The notes under the pieces were generated by a model, which did no database searches, was not told the DNA's origin, and saw only the letters and a list, made by a program, of their open reading frames with translations. The position numbers were made by a program, and so were the translations under genes. Shown piece by piece: positions 35,769 through 44,504 of a stretch of DNA of 64,000 nucleotides. The DNA comes from Leclercia adecarboxylata (GTDB lineage Bacteria > Pseudomonadota > Gammaproteobacteria > Enterobacterales > Enterobacteriaceae), in NCBI RefSeq assembly GCF_006171285.1, contig NZ_CP040889.1, positions 4,402,001-4,466,000 of the forward strand, in the 5' to 3' direction. Each line of letters starts with the position of its first letter. The stretch's first letter is position 1.

Positions 35769-36296
35769 TCACGCATAGTGATTCTGAGATGTGCCGATCC
35801 GTCTGGCGGTCATATATCGCGTCTGCCAGTAAGGGTCGGAAAGATGTGAGATCGCCACACCCTGACTTACCGAGGCGTGCATAAAGCGATCGTCCCCAAG
35901 ATAAACCCCGACATGATGAACGCCCGGCTTAGTGATAAAGAACACCAGGTCGCCCGGCTGTAGTTCACGGGTGGATACATGACGTCCCGTCCGGCTCTGC
36001 TCGAGAGCGGTTCTTGGTAGCTGCAGGTGCCAGGCAGACATCATGACGCGTCGGGTAAAGGCAGAGCAGTCAATACCGCTATGGCTGTCACCACCCCAGC
36101 GGTAATGGGTTCCTCTCCACGCCACATACGCCGTTGCCAGTTTATTTTTGACGTTATCAGGTACAGAGCCGGAGTAGGCAATGTGTTCTGTCTTCAGCGG
36201 CGTATGATGGTGGCCGGTGGCGGGCACAAATTCGAAGGCACAGGCAAATTTTACTGGTAAACAGATTATAATCAGGGCTTTAATTAACGTCTTCAT
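35769..36296 (-). CDS. NlpC/P60 family cell-wall endopeptidase
   Basis: Secreted NlpC/P60 protein, 175 residues, similar to YafL/MepS-type enzymes that cut peptidoglycan stem peptides. A signal peptide covers about residues 1-20 (cleavage after CACA). The catalytic cysteine is in SGIDCSAFTRRVM (Cys77), the histidine in GVHHVGVYLG (His128) and the third polar residue in RFMHAS (His140). It converges on the YeeE pair, with 10 bp between stops. No lipobox at the usual place, so the protein is periplasmic. Regulation is not evident. Confidence 0.86.
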   Translation of the reverse strand: MKTLIKALIIICLPVKFACAFEFVPATGHHHTPLKTEHIAYSGSVPDNVKNKLATAYVAWRGTHYRWGGDSHSGIDCSAFTRRVMMSAWHLQLPRTALEQSRTGRHVSTRELQPGDLVFFITKPGVHHVGVYLGDDRFMHASVSQGVAISHLSDPYWQTRYMTARRIGTSQNHYA

Positions 36297-36525
36297 TACA
36301 GGATCGTTTCAGGGCTGGGTTAATTCTCCTTACGTATTGCGCAAAAGCGTCTTTAAGCCCGGTGACGATAAACCGGGGGTAAAGACTGAAATTCGTTAAT
36401 TATTGTTTTCTGCCATGAACGTCATGCGCTCATTTATTGAGCGATAAAGTACACATAAAATCACCAACCCAGAACCTTTAATGAATCCACTTTTGGACCA
36501 TTAATCGCTTGAGAAAGAGATCGCT

Positions 36526-37161
36526 ATGAAACTCTATGTATATGAGCATTGCCCGTTCTGTATCCGCGCAAGAATGATCTTTGGCCTGAAAAAGGTGCCT
36601 CATGAATTAAACGTGATTATGGAAGGGGACGCCGAAACGCCAACCCGCATGGTCGGCAGAAAGGTCGTGCCAATCCTGCAAAAAGAGGAGGGCGTTTACA
36701 TGCCGGAAAGCATGGATATCGTCCATTACGTCGACCAGCTTGATGGTGCGCCGGTTATTAAAGGTGAATGCGATCCGCTGATTGACGCCTGGTGTAAGGA
36801 CAATACGCGTACCGTATTCAATCTGGCGATCCCGCGTTTTACCCGGGCTGATTTCAAGGAGCTGTCCACCCCCGCCGCGCGTGAGGCCTATACCCAACGT
36901 GAGATTAAGGCATTTGGCGATCTCGAGGCGTTAATGGCCAACAGTCAGACGTATATCGACACGCTGGTGGATGAGCTGGGTAAAATCGAGGCGTATTTAC
37001 GCGCCCGAAACGCGATCGGCATTACCGATTTTTATCTTTTCCCGGTGCTGAACTCGCTGACCATTGTGAAGGACTTCCCGTATCCGGACGCCCTGAGCGG
37101 CTATCTGGAGCACGTTGCTACGTCCTGTCATGTCCCGCTGTTTACGGATAAAGCTCTGTAG
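36526..37161 (+). CDS. grxB: Glutaredoxin 2
   Basis: Glutaredoxin 2-type protein, 211 residues, a GST-like fold with an N-terminal thioredoxin domain and a helical C-terminal domain. The active site is CPFC (E. coli Grx2 has CPYC), followed by GRKVVPIL and MPESMDIVHYVD, which bind glutathione. It reduces disulfides and glutathione mixed disulfides in the cytosol. ATG 36526 follows AAAGAGATCGCT. In E. coli grxB lies elsewhere on the chromosome, so this is a rearranged location or a second copy. Confidence 0.92.
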   Translation: MKLYVYEHCPFCIRARMIFGLKKVPHELNVIMEGDAETPTRMVGRKVVPILQKEEGVYMPESMDIVHYVDQLDGAPVIKGECDPLIDAWCKDNTRTVFNLAIPRFTRADFKELSTPAAREAYTQREIKAFGDLEALMANSQTYIDTLVDELGKIEAYLRARNAIGITDFYLFPVLNSLTIVKDFPYPDALSGYLEHVATSCHVPLFTDKAL

Positions 37162-37183
37162 TGAAAAGGGGGCTTGCCCCCTT
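37162..37183 (-). terminator. Terminator between grxB and the IprA-like gene
   Basis: AAGGGGG-CTTG-CCCCCTT hairpin; read on the minus strand it is followed by TTTTC, so it probably ends the IprA-like transcript and may also slow transcription from grxB. Confidence 0.65.
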
Positions 37184-37210
37184 AACCGAAGGCCGCGAAA
37201 GTTTCCGCTA

Positions 37211-37846
37211 TCACCAGGCTTCTGGCAGCGGCCGGTCGATAGAAATCAGTTTTCCACGCTTCATCGTGATATAGCCTCCGGCTTTCAGATCTGCGAGCAC
37301 ACGAAAAACATGCGTACGTGACAAATTCGTCCGTTTGATAATAAACAGCGCCAGCCCTTCGTTCTCTCCTTTATGGGTATTCTGCCGATAGAGATAGCGA
37401 TACAGCATTGGTTTGATGGTCTGGTAGCTGCTCACCTGACGGCGTTCATTATGCAGATCGATAGTGAAGATCGACATAAAGGTCAGAATGGTCGCTAATG
37501 CCTGTGCGCGCTCGGGGTCGCCGTTTAAAAACAGACGGTCGAAATCTTCCCAGGATATTTTTACCAGCTGTACCCTTGCGCTGCTGCGATAATCAAACTT
37601 CGCCAGAGGACAATATCTTTCCATCAGACCTATTGGCATCAGCTCGATAGTATTGCCAATATTCAGGCCATTCTCAGGCATTAATATTGACAGCGAACCC
37701 TCGGTGCAAAAATAGATAAACCCAGCATCAAAAGCTAAGTTTTTATTTGCTGGAACGGTCACCGGTTCCCCTTCGGCAATTATTTGCGATAACAGGCTGT
37801 CAAAATTAAGTTGCTGATAATAAATGTGGATATCCTGAAAATTCAC
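37211..37846 (-). CDS. IprA (YaiV)-like winged-helix regulator
   Basis: Regulator of 211 residues resembling IprA (inhibitor of hydrogen peroxide resistance) family proteins: an N-terminal cyclic-nucleotide-binding-like beta domain and a C-terminal winged helix with IKRTNLSRTHVFRVLADLKAG. The start is placed at GTG 37846 (NFQDIHIYYQ), preceded by AGAGG at 6-7 bases; the longer frame from 37945 runs through the promoter. It is divergent from the alkyl sulfatase gene across about 210 bp, suggesting local control of that gene. Effector is unknown. Confidence 0.78.
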   Translation of the reverse strand: MNFQDIHIYYQQLNFDSLLSQIIAEGEPVTVPANKNLAFDAGFIYFCTEGSLSILMPENGLNIGNTIELMPIGLMERYCPLAKFDYRSSARVQLVKISWEDFDRLFLNGDPERAQALATILTFMSIFTIDLHNERRQVSSYQTIKPMLYRYLYRQNTHKGENEGLALFIIKRTNLSRTHVFRVLADLKAGGYITMKRGKLISIDRPLPEAW

Positions 37847-38057
37847 GCTATGCCTCTCGCTGCGCCCTGTGCCGTGGTACGAAGTATAGCAGCGATAGCC
37901 CACAAGACTTGAACGGATCTGACGGCAATAAATCATCAGTCCCATATGGGACTATTCACTGAAGCCATTCTCCTTAAAATATCCCTCAATGAGTCCGCAT
38001 TTGAATTATCCGCCGCATAATATTGATGGCGGTACAAATAATCTAAGAGGCCGTTCA

Positions 38058-40034
38058 ATGAAATTAAATAAAATTGCTAAACAACTGGCACTGGCCGGTG
38101 TTTTAACCTCGCTGTCAGTTTCTGCATTTGCTGAGATGCTCCCGCTGGATGCGACACCAGCAACCCGGGAGGCAAATAACGCGCTGTACAACAAACTGCC
38201 GTTCAACGATAAAACCGACTTTGAAAACGTGCATAAAGGCTTTATCGCCCCGCTACCGCAGACCGAGCTCAAAGGGCCGGAAGGTAACGTTATCTGGAAC
38301 CCTGCGAAATATGACTTTGTGAAAGAGGGGGTGAAAGCGCCGGATACCGTTAACCCGAGTCTGTGGCGTCAGTCGCAGCTAATTAACGTGGGCGGTCTGT
38401 TTAAAGTGACTGACGGCGTTTATCAGATCCGCAACCTCGACCTCTCAAATATGACCATTGTCGAAGGTGAGAAAGGCATTACCATTATCGATCCGCTGCT
38501 GAGTGCCGAGCCTGCCAAAGAGGGGCTGGAGCTTTACTATGCAAACCGCGGTAAGAAACCGGTTGTCGCCGTCCTGTTCACCCACAGCCACGTTGACCAC
38601 TATGGCGGTATTCGCGGCGTGGTTGACGAGGCTGATGTTAAGTCGGGTAAGGTGAAACTCTATGCGCCAGCAGGCTTCATGGAGGAAGCGGTGTCCGAGA
38701 ACATTATGGCCGGTACCGCCATGAGCCGCCGCGCCAGCTATATGTACGGTAACCTGCTGAAACCTGATGCCAAAGGGCAGGTGGGCGCGGGTCTGGGGAC
38801 GACCACTTCAGCGGGTACCGTGACGCTGCTCCAGCCGACCAACTACATTACCCATACGGGGCAGCAGGAAGTGATCGACGGTTTAACCTATGACTTTATG
38901 ATGGCGCCGGGTTCGGAAGCACCGTCAGAGATGCTCTGGTACGTTAAAGAGAAAAAGATGATCGAGGCTGCTGAGGATGTGACTCACACCCTGCACAACA
39001 CCTATTCTCTGCGCGGGGCTAAAATCCGCGATCCGCTGGCATGGTCTAAATACATCAATGACGCTATCGAACGCTGGGGCGGCGATGCGGAAGTCATTAT
39101 CGCACAGCACCACTGGCCAACCTGGGGTAACGACAATATTGTCAAGCTGATGAAAGGTCAGCGTGATATGTACCGTTACATCAATGACCAGACCCTGCGT
39201 ATGGCCAACGAAGGCCTGACCCGCGACGAAATCGCCGCCAACTTTAAGCTGCCGGAGTCGCTGGAAAAACAGTGGTCCAGCCGCGGGTATTACGGTTCTG
39301 TCAGCCATAACGTTAAAGCAACCTACGTCTATTACCTTGGCTGGTTCGATGGCAACCCGGCTACCCTTGACGAGCTCCCGCCGGAACAGGCCGCGAAGAA
39401 ATTCGTTGAATATATGGGCGGTGCCGATACCATCATGCAGAAAGCCAAAGCCGACTACCAGCAGGGTAACTACCGCTGGGTGGCGCAGGTGACCAGTAAA
39501 ATTGTCTTTGCCGATCCTAAGAACGCAGATGCCCGCAACCTTGAGGCGGATGCGCTGGAGCAGCTGGGATATCAGGCCGAATCCGGCCCGTGGCGTAACT
39601 TCTATCTGACCGGCGCACAGGAATTGCGTAATGGCGTGATGAAAGGGCCAACCCCGAACACCGCCAGCCCGGATACCGTACGTGCGATGACGCCTGAAAT
39701 GTTCTTTGACTATCTGGCGGTTCATATCAACGGCGAGAAAGCAGGTAAAGCGAAAGCGGTGTTCAATGTCGATCTTGGAAAAGACGGCGGCAAGTACAAG
39801 CTGGAACTGGAAAACGGGGTGCTGAACCATACCGCGAACGCACGGGCGAAAGATGCCGATGCCTCCATTACTCTGGATCGCGCCGTGTTGAACAAAATCC
39901 TGCTGAAAGAGGAGACGCTCAAGCAGGCTGAAGGGAATGGGGACGTGAAGATTACCGGTGACAGTGCGAAGCTTGATGAAATGCTTGGCTACATGGACAA
40001 ATTTGAATTCTGGTTCAACATTGTTACGCCGTAA
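38058..40034 (+). CDS. Periplasmic alkyl sulfatase (SdsA1/YjcS type)
   Basis: Metallo-beta-lactamase-fold alkyl sulfatase, 658 residues, similar to E. coli YjcS and Pseudomonas SdsA1. It hydrolyses alkyl sulfates such as SDS to alcohols and sulfate. A signal peptide (about 1-25, ending SAFA) is followed by the MBL domain with THSHVDHYGG near residue 175, a dimerisation domain in the middle, and a C-terminal SCP2-like lipid-binding domain. The start is ATG 38058 (MKLNKIAKQL); the frame from 37989 adds a leader before the signal. It is divergent from the IprA-like regulator and ends in a strong terminator. Confidence 0.88.
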   Translation: MKLNKIAKQLALAGVLTSLSVSAFAEMLPLDATPATREANNALYNKLPFNDKTDFENVHKGFIAPLPQTELKGPEGNVIWNPAKYDFVKEGVKAPDTVNPSLWRQSQLINVGGLFKVTDGVYQIRNLDLSNMTIVEGEKGITIIDPLLSAEPAKEGLELYYANRGKKPVVAVLFTHSHVDHYGGIRGVVDEADVKSGKVKLYAPAGFMEEAVSENIMAGTAMSRRASYMYGNLLKPDAKGQVGAGLGTTTSAGTVTLLQPTNYITHTGQQEVIDGLTYDFMMAPGSEAPSEMLWYVKEKKMIEAAEDVTHTLHNTYSLRGAKIRDPLAWSKYINDAIERWGGDAEVIIAQHHWPTWGNDNIVKLMKGQRDMYRYINDQTLRMANEGLTRDEIAANFKLPESLEKQWSSRGYYGSVSHNVKATYVYYLGWFDGNPATLDELPPEQAAKKFVEYMGGADTIMQKAKADYQQGNYRWVAQVTSKIVFADPKNADARNLEADALEQLGYQAESGPWRNFYLTGAQELRNGVMKGPTPNTASPDTVRAMTPEMFFDYLAVHINGEKAGKAKAVFNVDLGKDGGKYKLELENGVLNHTANARAKDADASITLDRAVLNKILLKEETLKQAEGNGDVKITGDSAKLDEMLGYMDKFEFWFNIVTP

Positions 40035-40050
40035 GAGATTGTGCTCAGTA

Positions 40051-40074
40051 AAGCTGCCTCCGGGCAGCTTTTTT
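40051..40074 (+). terminator. Rho-independent terminator after alkyl sulfatase gene
   Basis: Perfect 8-bp stem AAGCTGCC / GGCAGCTT with a TCCG loop and a T-run. Confidence 0.93.
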
Positions 40075-40154
40075 CGTTTGATAATTGAACCTGACGTCAT
40101 CCTCCTGTGAAGCAGGTATACTCTGGGCTTCACAAAAGATGAAACCGGACCGCG

Positions 40155-41081
40155 ATGAAAGACGATATCCATCAGGACATTACCTTCCGCAAGCTCAGCG
40201 TTTTTATGATGTTTATGAGTAAGGGTAATATTGCCCGTACCGCAGAGGCCTTAGGGCTCAGTAGCGTCAGCGTTCATCGGGCACTGCATACCCTGGAAGA
40301 GGGCGTGGGCTGTCCGCTGTTTGTCCATAAGGGGCGTAACCTGCTGCCGCTGCCTGCCGCCTGGACGCTGCTGGAGTACTGTCAGGACGTTATTAGCCTG
40401 ATGAACAAGGGGCTGGATGAGACCCGCAAAGTGGCAGGCGTCGGGCGCGGGCGGTTGCGTATCGGCACGCTCTACTCCCTGACGCTGGAAACGGTGCCAA
40501 AAATTATCATGGGCATGAAGCTGCGTCGGCCTTCGCTGGAGCTGGATTTAACCATGGGCTCTAACCAGATGCTGCTGGATATGCTCGAGGACGACGCGCT
40601 GGATGCGATCCTGATCTCCACCGACGAAGGTGAATTTGCCGGTTCTAAATTCGACGTTGTGCCGCTGTTTCATGACGATATCTTTCTTGCCGCGCCGGGA
40701 AGTGAAAAGCTCAACGCCACGCAAACGGCAGATTTACGTGACTATGCGGATCGGAAATTTGTTTCACTGGCTGAAGGTTTCGCCACCTACGCTGGTTTCC
40801 AGGAAGCCTTTAATATTGCTGGATTTGAGCCGGAGATTGTCACCCGCGTAAATGACATTTTCTCGATGATAAGTCTGGTGCAGGCGGGGGTGGGCTTTTC
40901 CCTTATCCCCGGGCGTATGAAAAAGGTCTACGAGAATGACGTCCAGCTTCTGAAGCTGGCGGAGCCCTATCAGATGCGCCAGCTGATTTCGATTGTCTAT
41001 ATGCATCACCGCGAGCGGGACCAGGATCTGCTGGCGCTCGCGGCAGAAGGGCGGATGTACGCCCGTGGGCTGGTGGTTTAA
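40155..41081 (+). CDS. mdcR: LysR-type regulator of malonate decarboxylase genes
   Basis: LysR family protein of 308 residues. The HTH (FMMFMSKGNIARTAEALGLS) is near residues 15-40 and the effector domain contains VQAGVGFSLIPGRMKK. Its 3' end overlaps that of mdcH by 3 bp in convergent orientation, so it lies at the far end of the mdc operon, the same place as mdcR in Klebsiella pneumoniae as remembered. MdcR is the activator of the mdc genes in response to malonate. The starting ATG is preceded by ACCGGACCGCG, a weak ribosome-binding site. Confidence 0.88.
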   Translation: MKDDIHQDITFRKLSVFMMFMSKGNIARTAEALGLSSVSVHRALHTLEEGVGCPLFVHKGRNLLPLPAAWTLLEYCQDVISLMNKGLDETRKVAGVGRGRLRIGTLYSLTLETVPKIIMGMKLRRPSLELDLTMGSNQMLLDMLEDDALDAILISTDEGEFAGSKFDVVPLFHDDIFLAAPGSEKLNATQTADLRDYADRKFVSLAEGFATYAGFQEAFNIAGFEPEIVTRVNDIFSMISLVQAGVGFSLIPGRMKKVYENDVQLLKLAEPYQMRQLISIVYMHHRERDQDLLALAAEGRMYARGLVV

Positions 41082-41986
41082 TTCTGGCGGTTAAGCCGTT
41101 TCACCAGATGCTGCACCACTTCAATGCTGTTACGTTCCCGGCAAATCGCATCGCCCTGCCAGCCTGCGAGATGGGTAAGCCCTGTCAGGACGCTGCCCGG
41201 CGGCATTTCAATTGCCAGACGCGCGTCGCGCTGGTTGGCAGAAACCATGGCGTCCTGCCACTGGACGGTGCGGGCCATATTAAACGCCAGATCGTCGGCG
41301 ATTTTTTGCGGTTCCCACAGCACCCGCGCCGTCGAACCGCTCAGATAGGTGCAGTAAGGGCGTGACAACGTCACGGATTGAAAGGCCTGCGCCAGCCTTG
41401 CCGCCGGTTTATCCAGCAATGCGCAGTGGGAAGGAACGCTGACGGCCAGCCGGGTGGCTTTACTGGCTCCCGCATCCAGCGCTTTTTGCGCGACGTTCGC
41501 CATCTCGTCATCGCGACCGGCGATCACAATCTGCGTTTCCGCATTGAGGTTAGCGATATACGTCTCGCTGCCCGCCATCAGTTTTTCCAGCTGCGAAAGC
41601 TGCAAACCCACAATGGCCGTCAGGCCGTAACCCTGCGGATAGGCCTGCTCCATCAGCTCGCCTCGTAACGCCACCAGGCGAAGGGCATCTTTAAAGTCGA
41701 GTGCGCCAGCGATCACGGCCGCAGGATAAGCCCCAATGGAGAGGCCGCTGACCATATCCGGTTTGACGTTGTGGGCAATTAACTCGCGGGCCCAGGCGAC
41801 ACCGGCGATCAACAAACACAGCTGAACCGCTCGGGTATGTTTCAACGATGCTTCGCTGTCCAGTTGGTATGTCTCATCCCCCAGAACGGCGCTCACGTCG
41901 TTGAGAATGGCTTCACGATCGGGAATATGATGCAGCATGCCAGCGCGTTGCGTGCCCTGGCCTGGAAAGGTAAAGAGGATTTTCAT
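41078..41986 (-). CDS. mdcH: Malonyl-CoA:ACP transacylase of malonate decarboxylase
   Basis: FabD-like malonyl transferase, 302 residues, that loads the malonyl group to start the malonate decarboxylase cycle. FPGQGTQ is at the N-terminus, the nucleophile serine is in SGLSIGAYPAAV (about residue 90) and the histidine in SVPSHCALL. The start is set at ATG 41986 (MKILFTFPGQG) in a 4-bp ATGA overlap with mdcG; the frame from 42004 is longer but has no advantage. It is the last gene of the operon. Confidence 0.9.
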   Translation of the reverse strand: MKILFTFPGQGTQRAGMLHHIPDREAILNDVSAVLGDETYQLDSEASLKHTRAVQLCLLIAGVAWARELIAHNVKPDMVSGLSIGAYPAAVIAGALDFKDALRLVALRGELMEQAYPQGYGLTAIVGLQLSQLEKLMAGSETYIANLNAETQIVIAGRDDEMANVAQKALDAGASKATRLAVSVPSHCALLDKPAARLAQAFQSVTLSRPYCTYLSGSTARVLWEPQKIADDLAFNMARTVQWQDAMVSANQRDARLAIEMPPGSVLTGLTHLAGWQGDAICRERNSIEVVQHLVKRLNRQN

Positions 41987-42603
41987 TCTGGCTCCCTGTG
42001 CCATGGCGTGGCGGTCAGCTGCGGGCCGGTGGCCGTTTTAAGCAGGACGCGTCCTTCGCGGAGCCACTCATTAAGCGCAAAAGCGCCTGAGGGTGTCTCG
42101 ACCTGGGTATCGGCGCGGCAGGGCAATTTTTCGGCCTGAGCCTGCCACTGACGCAGTTCCTCGTCGGTCAACGGCTGCGGGGCGCGGATAAGCAAATCGA
42201 GATCGCTGTCGGCATGAAGCACAGGTATCTCCGTTGCCAGCGCATATGCGGTACTACCGGTAATGCCCCAGTGCCAGGGCCATGCGAAGGTGGTAAGCAA
42301 AATAGCCGCCTGGAGAGGCGGCTGAGAAACAAAAGGCGAGTGCAGGAGGCGTTCGCGTTCAGCCAGCGTTTCCGGCGACATCACGCGGGAAACGCTTTCT
42401 GCCTTCACCCATCCCGCGGCGCGTTGTTCGCGCTTCATGCCGCGCACGCCAACCGGAATATCCTGCTGCGCATTCACATCGCGCCGGACCACAACGGGCA
42501 AACCGGTATGCCACTGGTTTGCTACCCATGCCTCCTGAATATCAAGGAGAGCATCACGGCTTTTCAGCCACAGTAAGTCGTGAGGGCGCGGTGTGAACGT
42601 CAT
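41983..42603 (-). CDS. mdcG: Phosphoribosyl-dephospho-CoA transferase
   Basis: MdcG, 206 residues, a nucleotidyltransferase that attaches the 2'-(5''-triphosphoribosyl)-3'-dephospho-CoA prosthetic group to apo-MdcC. Recognisable features are FTPRPHDLLWLK at the start, TGSTAYALATEIP and the two-aspartate metal motif SDLDLLIRAP. It starts one base after the mdcF stop and overlaps mdcH by 4 bp. Confidence 0.9.
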   Translation of the reverse strand: MTFTPRPHDLLWLKSRDALLDIQEAWVANQWHTGLPVVVRRDVNAQQDIPVGVRGMKREQRAAGWVKAESVSRVMSPETLAERERLLHSPFVSQPPLQAAILLTTFAWPWHWGITGSTAYALATEIPVLHADSDLDLLIRAPQPLTDEELRQWQAQAEKLPCRADTQVETPSGAFALNEWLREGRVLLKTATGPQLTATPWHREPE

Positions 42604-42604
42604 T

Positions 42605-43564
42605 TTAAATACCTGAAGTGAGTGTGATAAACAGCGGTAACGACAGGATACACAGAACGGAGCTCAACAGCAGCACGGCTTCTGCATCCGGTGACTGCAC
42701 GCCAAAGCGGTTGCCGAACACCACACCGAAGAAACCGGCAGACAACGCAATCATCAGGATCGCGGTGATAGCCACGGAGCCATGCAGACCAAAGGCGATA
42801 ACGATACCCCAGGCGATGAACGGCTGGATCAGCAGTTTGGTGACCGTCGCGATCCCGACCATGGCGTTCAGCTTCAGCTTGCGGGCCGAGAGGATCACAC
42901 CGGTCAGGAACAGCGCCGCCGCGGTTGCCGAGAGGCCCAGAGGCTTAATTGCAGCCAGCAGCAGGTCCGGCATTTTGATACCGATAGCGGACAGAATCAC
43001 CCCGAGCAGCGGGCCCATCACGATAGGTTTTTTCAGTGAACGCCACATCAGTACCGGCAGCATCGCAAGGGTAGAACCGCTGTTTTCCCCCGCGGCACGC
43101 GCTTTCTCACGCTCCAGGATCAGCAGACAGAACGGCGTCATCAGTACCGAACCACAGGCGATAGAGACCGCGACCGACAGAGAGGTGGCAGAGCCTTCAC
43201 CCAGCACGCTGCCCAGAATAGGCAGGCCCAGTGCGGCATAGTTTGGCAGGGCCACAGTCAGCGTCAACACGGCGGCATCCTGCGGTGACTTTTTAAAGAT
43301 GCTGGTGGCGGTAAAGTAGATCGCCGCATAGGTGATCCACATTGCGCCCGTCAGCACCACAATCAGCGGAGACTGGGCAACAATACCCGCCCAGGGGGTC
43401 TGCACGGTGGCGCTGAACAGCGCAGCCGGCAGGGCAAAATCCATTACGAAAATATTCAGGAGCGACACATTCTTGTTGTCGACCATTTTGGCTTTACCGG
43501 CCCAGAAGCCGAGCAGCATGATGATAAAAATCGGCGCAAGGGCATGAACAATTACATAAGTCAT
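42605..43564 (-). CDS. mdcF: AEC family malonate transporter
   Basis: Auxin efflux carrier family membrane protein of 319 residues with about ten hydrophobic helices, the predicted malonate importer of the mdc operon. Helices with NYAALGLPILGSVLG are typical of the AEC fold. It is separated from mdcE by 136 bp that contain hairpins, unlike all the other tightly packed mdc gene joints. Confidence 0.86.
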   Translation of the reverse strand: MTYVIVHALAPIFIIMLLGFWAGKAKMVDNKNVSLLNIFVMDFALPAALFSATVQTPWAGIVAQSPLIVVLTGAMWITYAAIYFTATSIFKKSPQDAAVLTLTVALPNYAALGLPILGSVLGEGSATSLSVAVSIACGSVLMTPFCLLILEREKARAAGENSGSTLAMLPVLMWRSLKKPIVMGPLLGVILSAIGIKMPDLLLAAIKPLGLSATAAALFLTGVILSARKLKLNAMVGIATVTKLLIQPFIAWGIVIAFGLHGSVAITAILMIALSAGFFGVVFGNRFGVQSPDAEAVLLLSSVLCILSLPLFITLTSGI

Positions 43565-43633
43565 AGATCACCTGTAGATAAAAAAATTAACACTGACGCG
43601 ATGGTTATAATTTTCTAAAAGCGAGTTGACCGT

Positions 43634-43681
43634 GGGCGCTATGTTGCGCCCGACGGGACCGCTTTCGGCAGGTCTTTTTTT
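43634..43681. other. Hairpins in the mdcE-mdcF gap
   Basis: GGGCGC-TATGTT-GCGCCC (43634-43651) and GACC-GC...GC-GGTC ahead of seven T on the plus strand (about 43657-43681). The second looks like a plus-strand terminator or a minus-strand stem; in the minus-strand transcript they could partially stop transcription or shape mdcFGH expression. Confidence 0.45.
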
Positions 43682-43700
43682 ACGTACTTTGTACTGCTCG

Positions 43701-44504
43701 TTACCAGGCGGCGCGCATTTTCTCACGCACCAGCGCGGAGCTACGGCGATTTTCCGCGCCGAGGCGGTTTGTGAGGCCGGGATCTTTACGGGCATCGGCA
43801 ATGGCTTTTTGCACGGTGATTTCTACCGTTGCCAGATCCGCATCAGAGGGTGCATCCGGATTGCTGAGGGTCAGCAGATCCGACAGCAGGCCCAGGGTGG
43901 CGTAGTTACTGACGTCATAAGCCATTGGCGGAATGGTTGCTGCCAGTTTTTCCAGGGCATCAACGGTACGCAGGGTAATACGTGCGGCGGACTCTTTCCC
44001 CATCGCATGCACCAGCACGCCTTTATCGTTGATGGCGATCAGGCGGTTAGCCTGATAACCGTGCGCCAGAAACGCGCCGGACATCGCTTTACCAACGATA
44101 AGACCGATCACCGGATGGCCCGCCAGACGCGCTTTGGCATAGGCGCCAGCAGCCCCTGCCAGCGCCAGGTGGATCCCGAACGCTTCCTCACGGCGGCCAT
44201 AGGCCTGGCTGGGAACGTCGATCACCGCCACAATCGGGCGCTTCACATCGCTGTTGGCATCAGCATCGATGGTTTCATTGACCACTTTGGCCAGCGTCCA
44301 GCCCTCGAGCAGGCCCACTTCGCCTTTCGCCGCGCGTGGGTAATGGTTGTTGGCGTCGGGTACGACTGCGATAAAGCGGACGTTTTCGCCGTTCAGCGGC
44401 GCATCGGCCACCTGAACGGAAGGGCACAGGCCGCTCATGCGCGGGGCGTTCGGGGCCAGTTTTTCCAGCCAGATGGCGGCGCGGTTTTTGGACTGAGTCA
44501 TCAT
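43701..44504 (-). CDS. mdcE: Malonate decarboxylase subunit MdcE (gamma)
   Basis: MdcE (267 residues), one of the two subunits that decarboxylate malonyl-S-ACP to acetyl-S-ACP (carboxyltransferase-like crotonase fold). It carries PIVAVIDVPSQAYGRREE and GLIVGKAMSGAFLAHGYQ, which are typical. The ATG overlaps the stop of mdcD by 4 bp after GGAGG. It works in a complex with MdcD in the cytosol. Confidence 0.9.
   Translation of the reverse strand: MMTQSKNRAAIWLEKLAPNAPRMSGLCPSVQVADAPLNGENVRFIAVVPDANNHYPRAAKGEVGLLEGWTLAKVVNETIDADANSDVKRPIVAVIDVPSQAYGRREEAFGIHLALAGAAGAYAKARLAGHPVIGLIVGKAMSGAFLAHGYQANRLIAINDKGVLVHAMGKESAARITLRTVDALEKLAATIPPMAYDVSNYATLGLLSDLLTLSNPDAPSDADLATVEITVQKAIADARKDPGLTNRLGAENRRSSALVREKMRAAW

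Noticed and set aside
38925..40172. 415-residue ORF on the minus strand
   Set aside because: Antisense to the alkyl sulfatase gene, which has clear domains, signal peptide and terminator; no ribosome-binding site.
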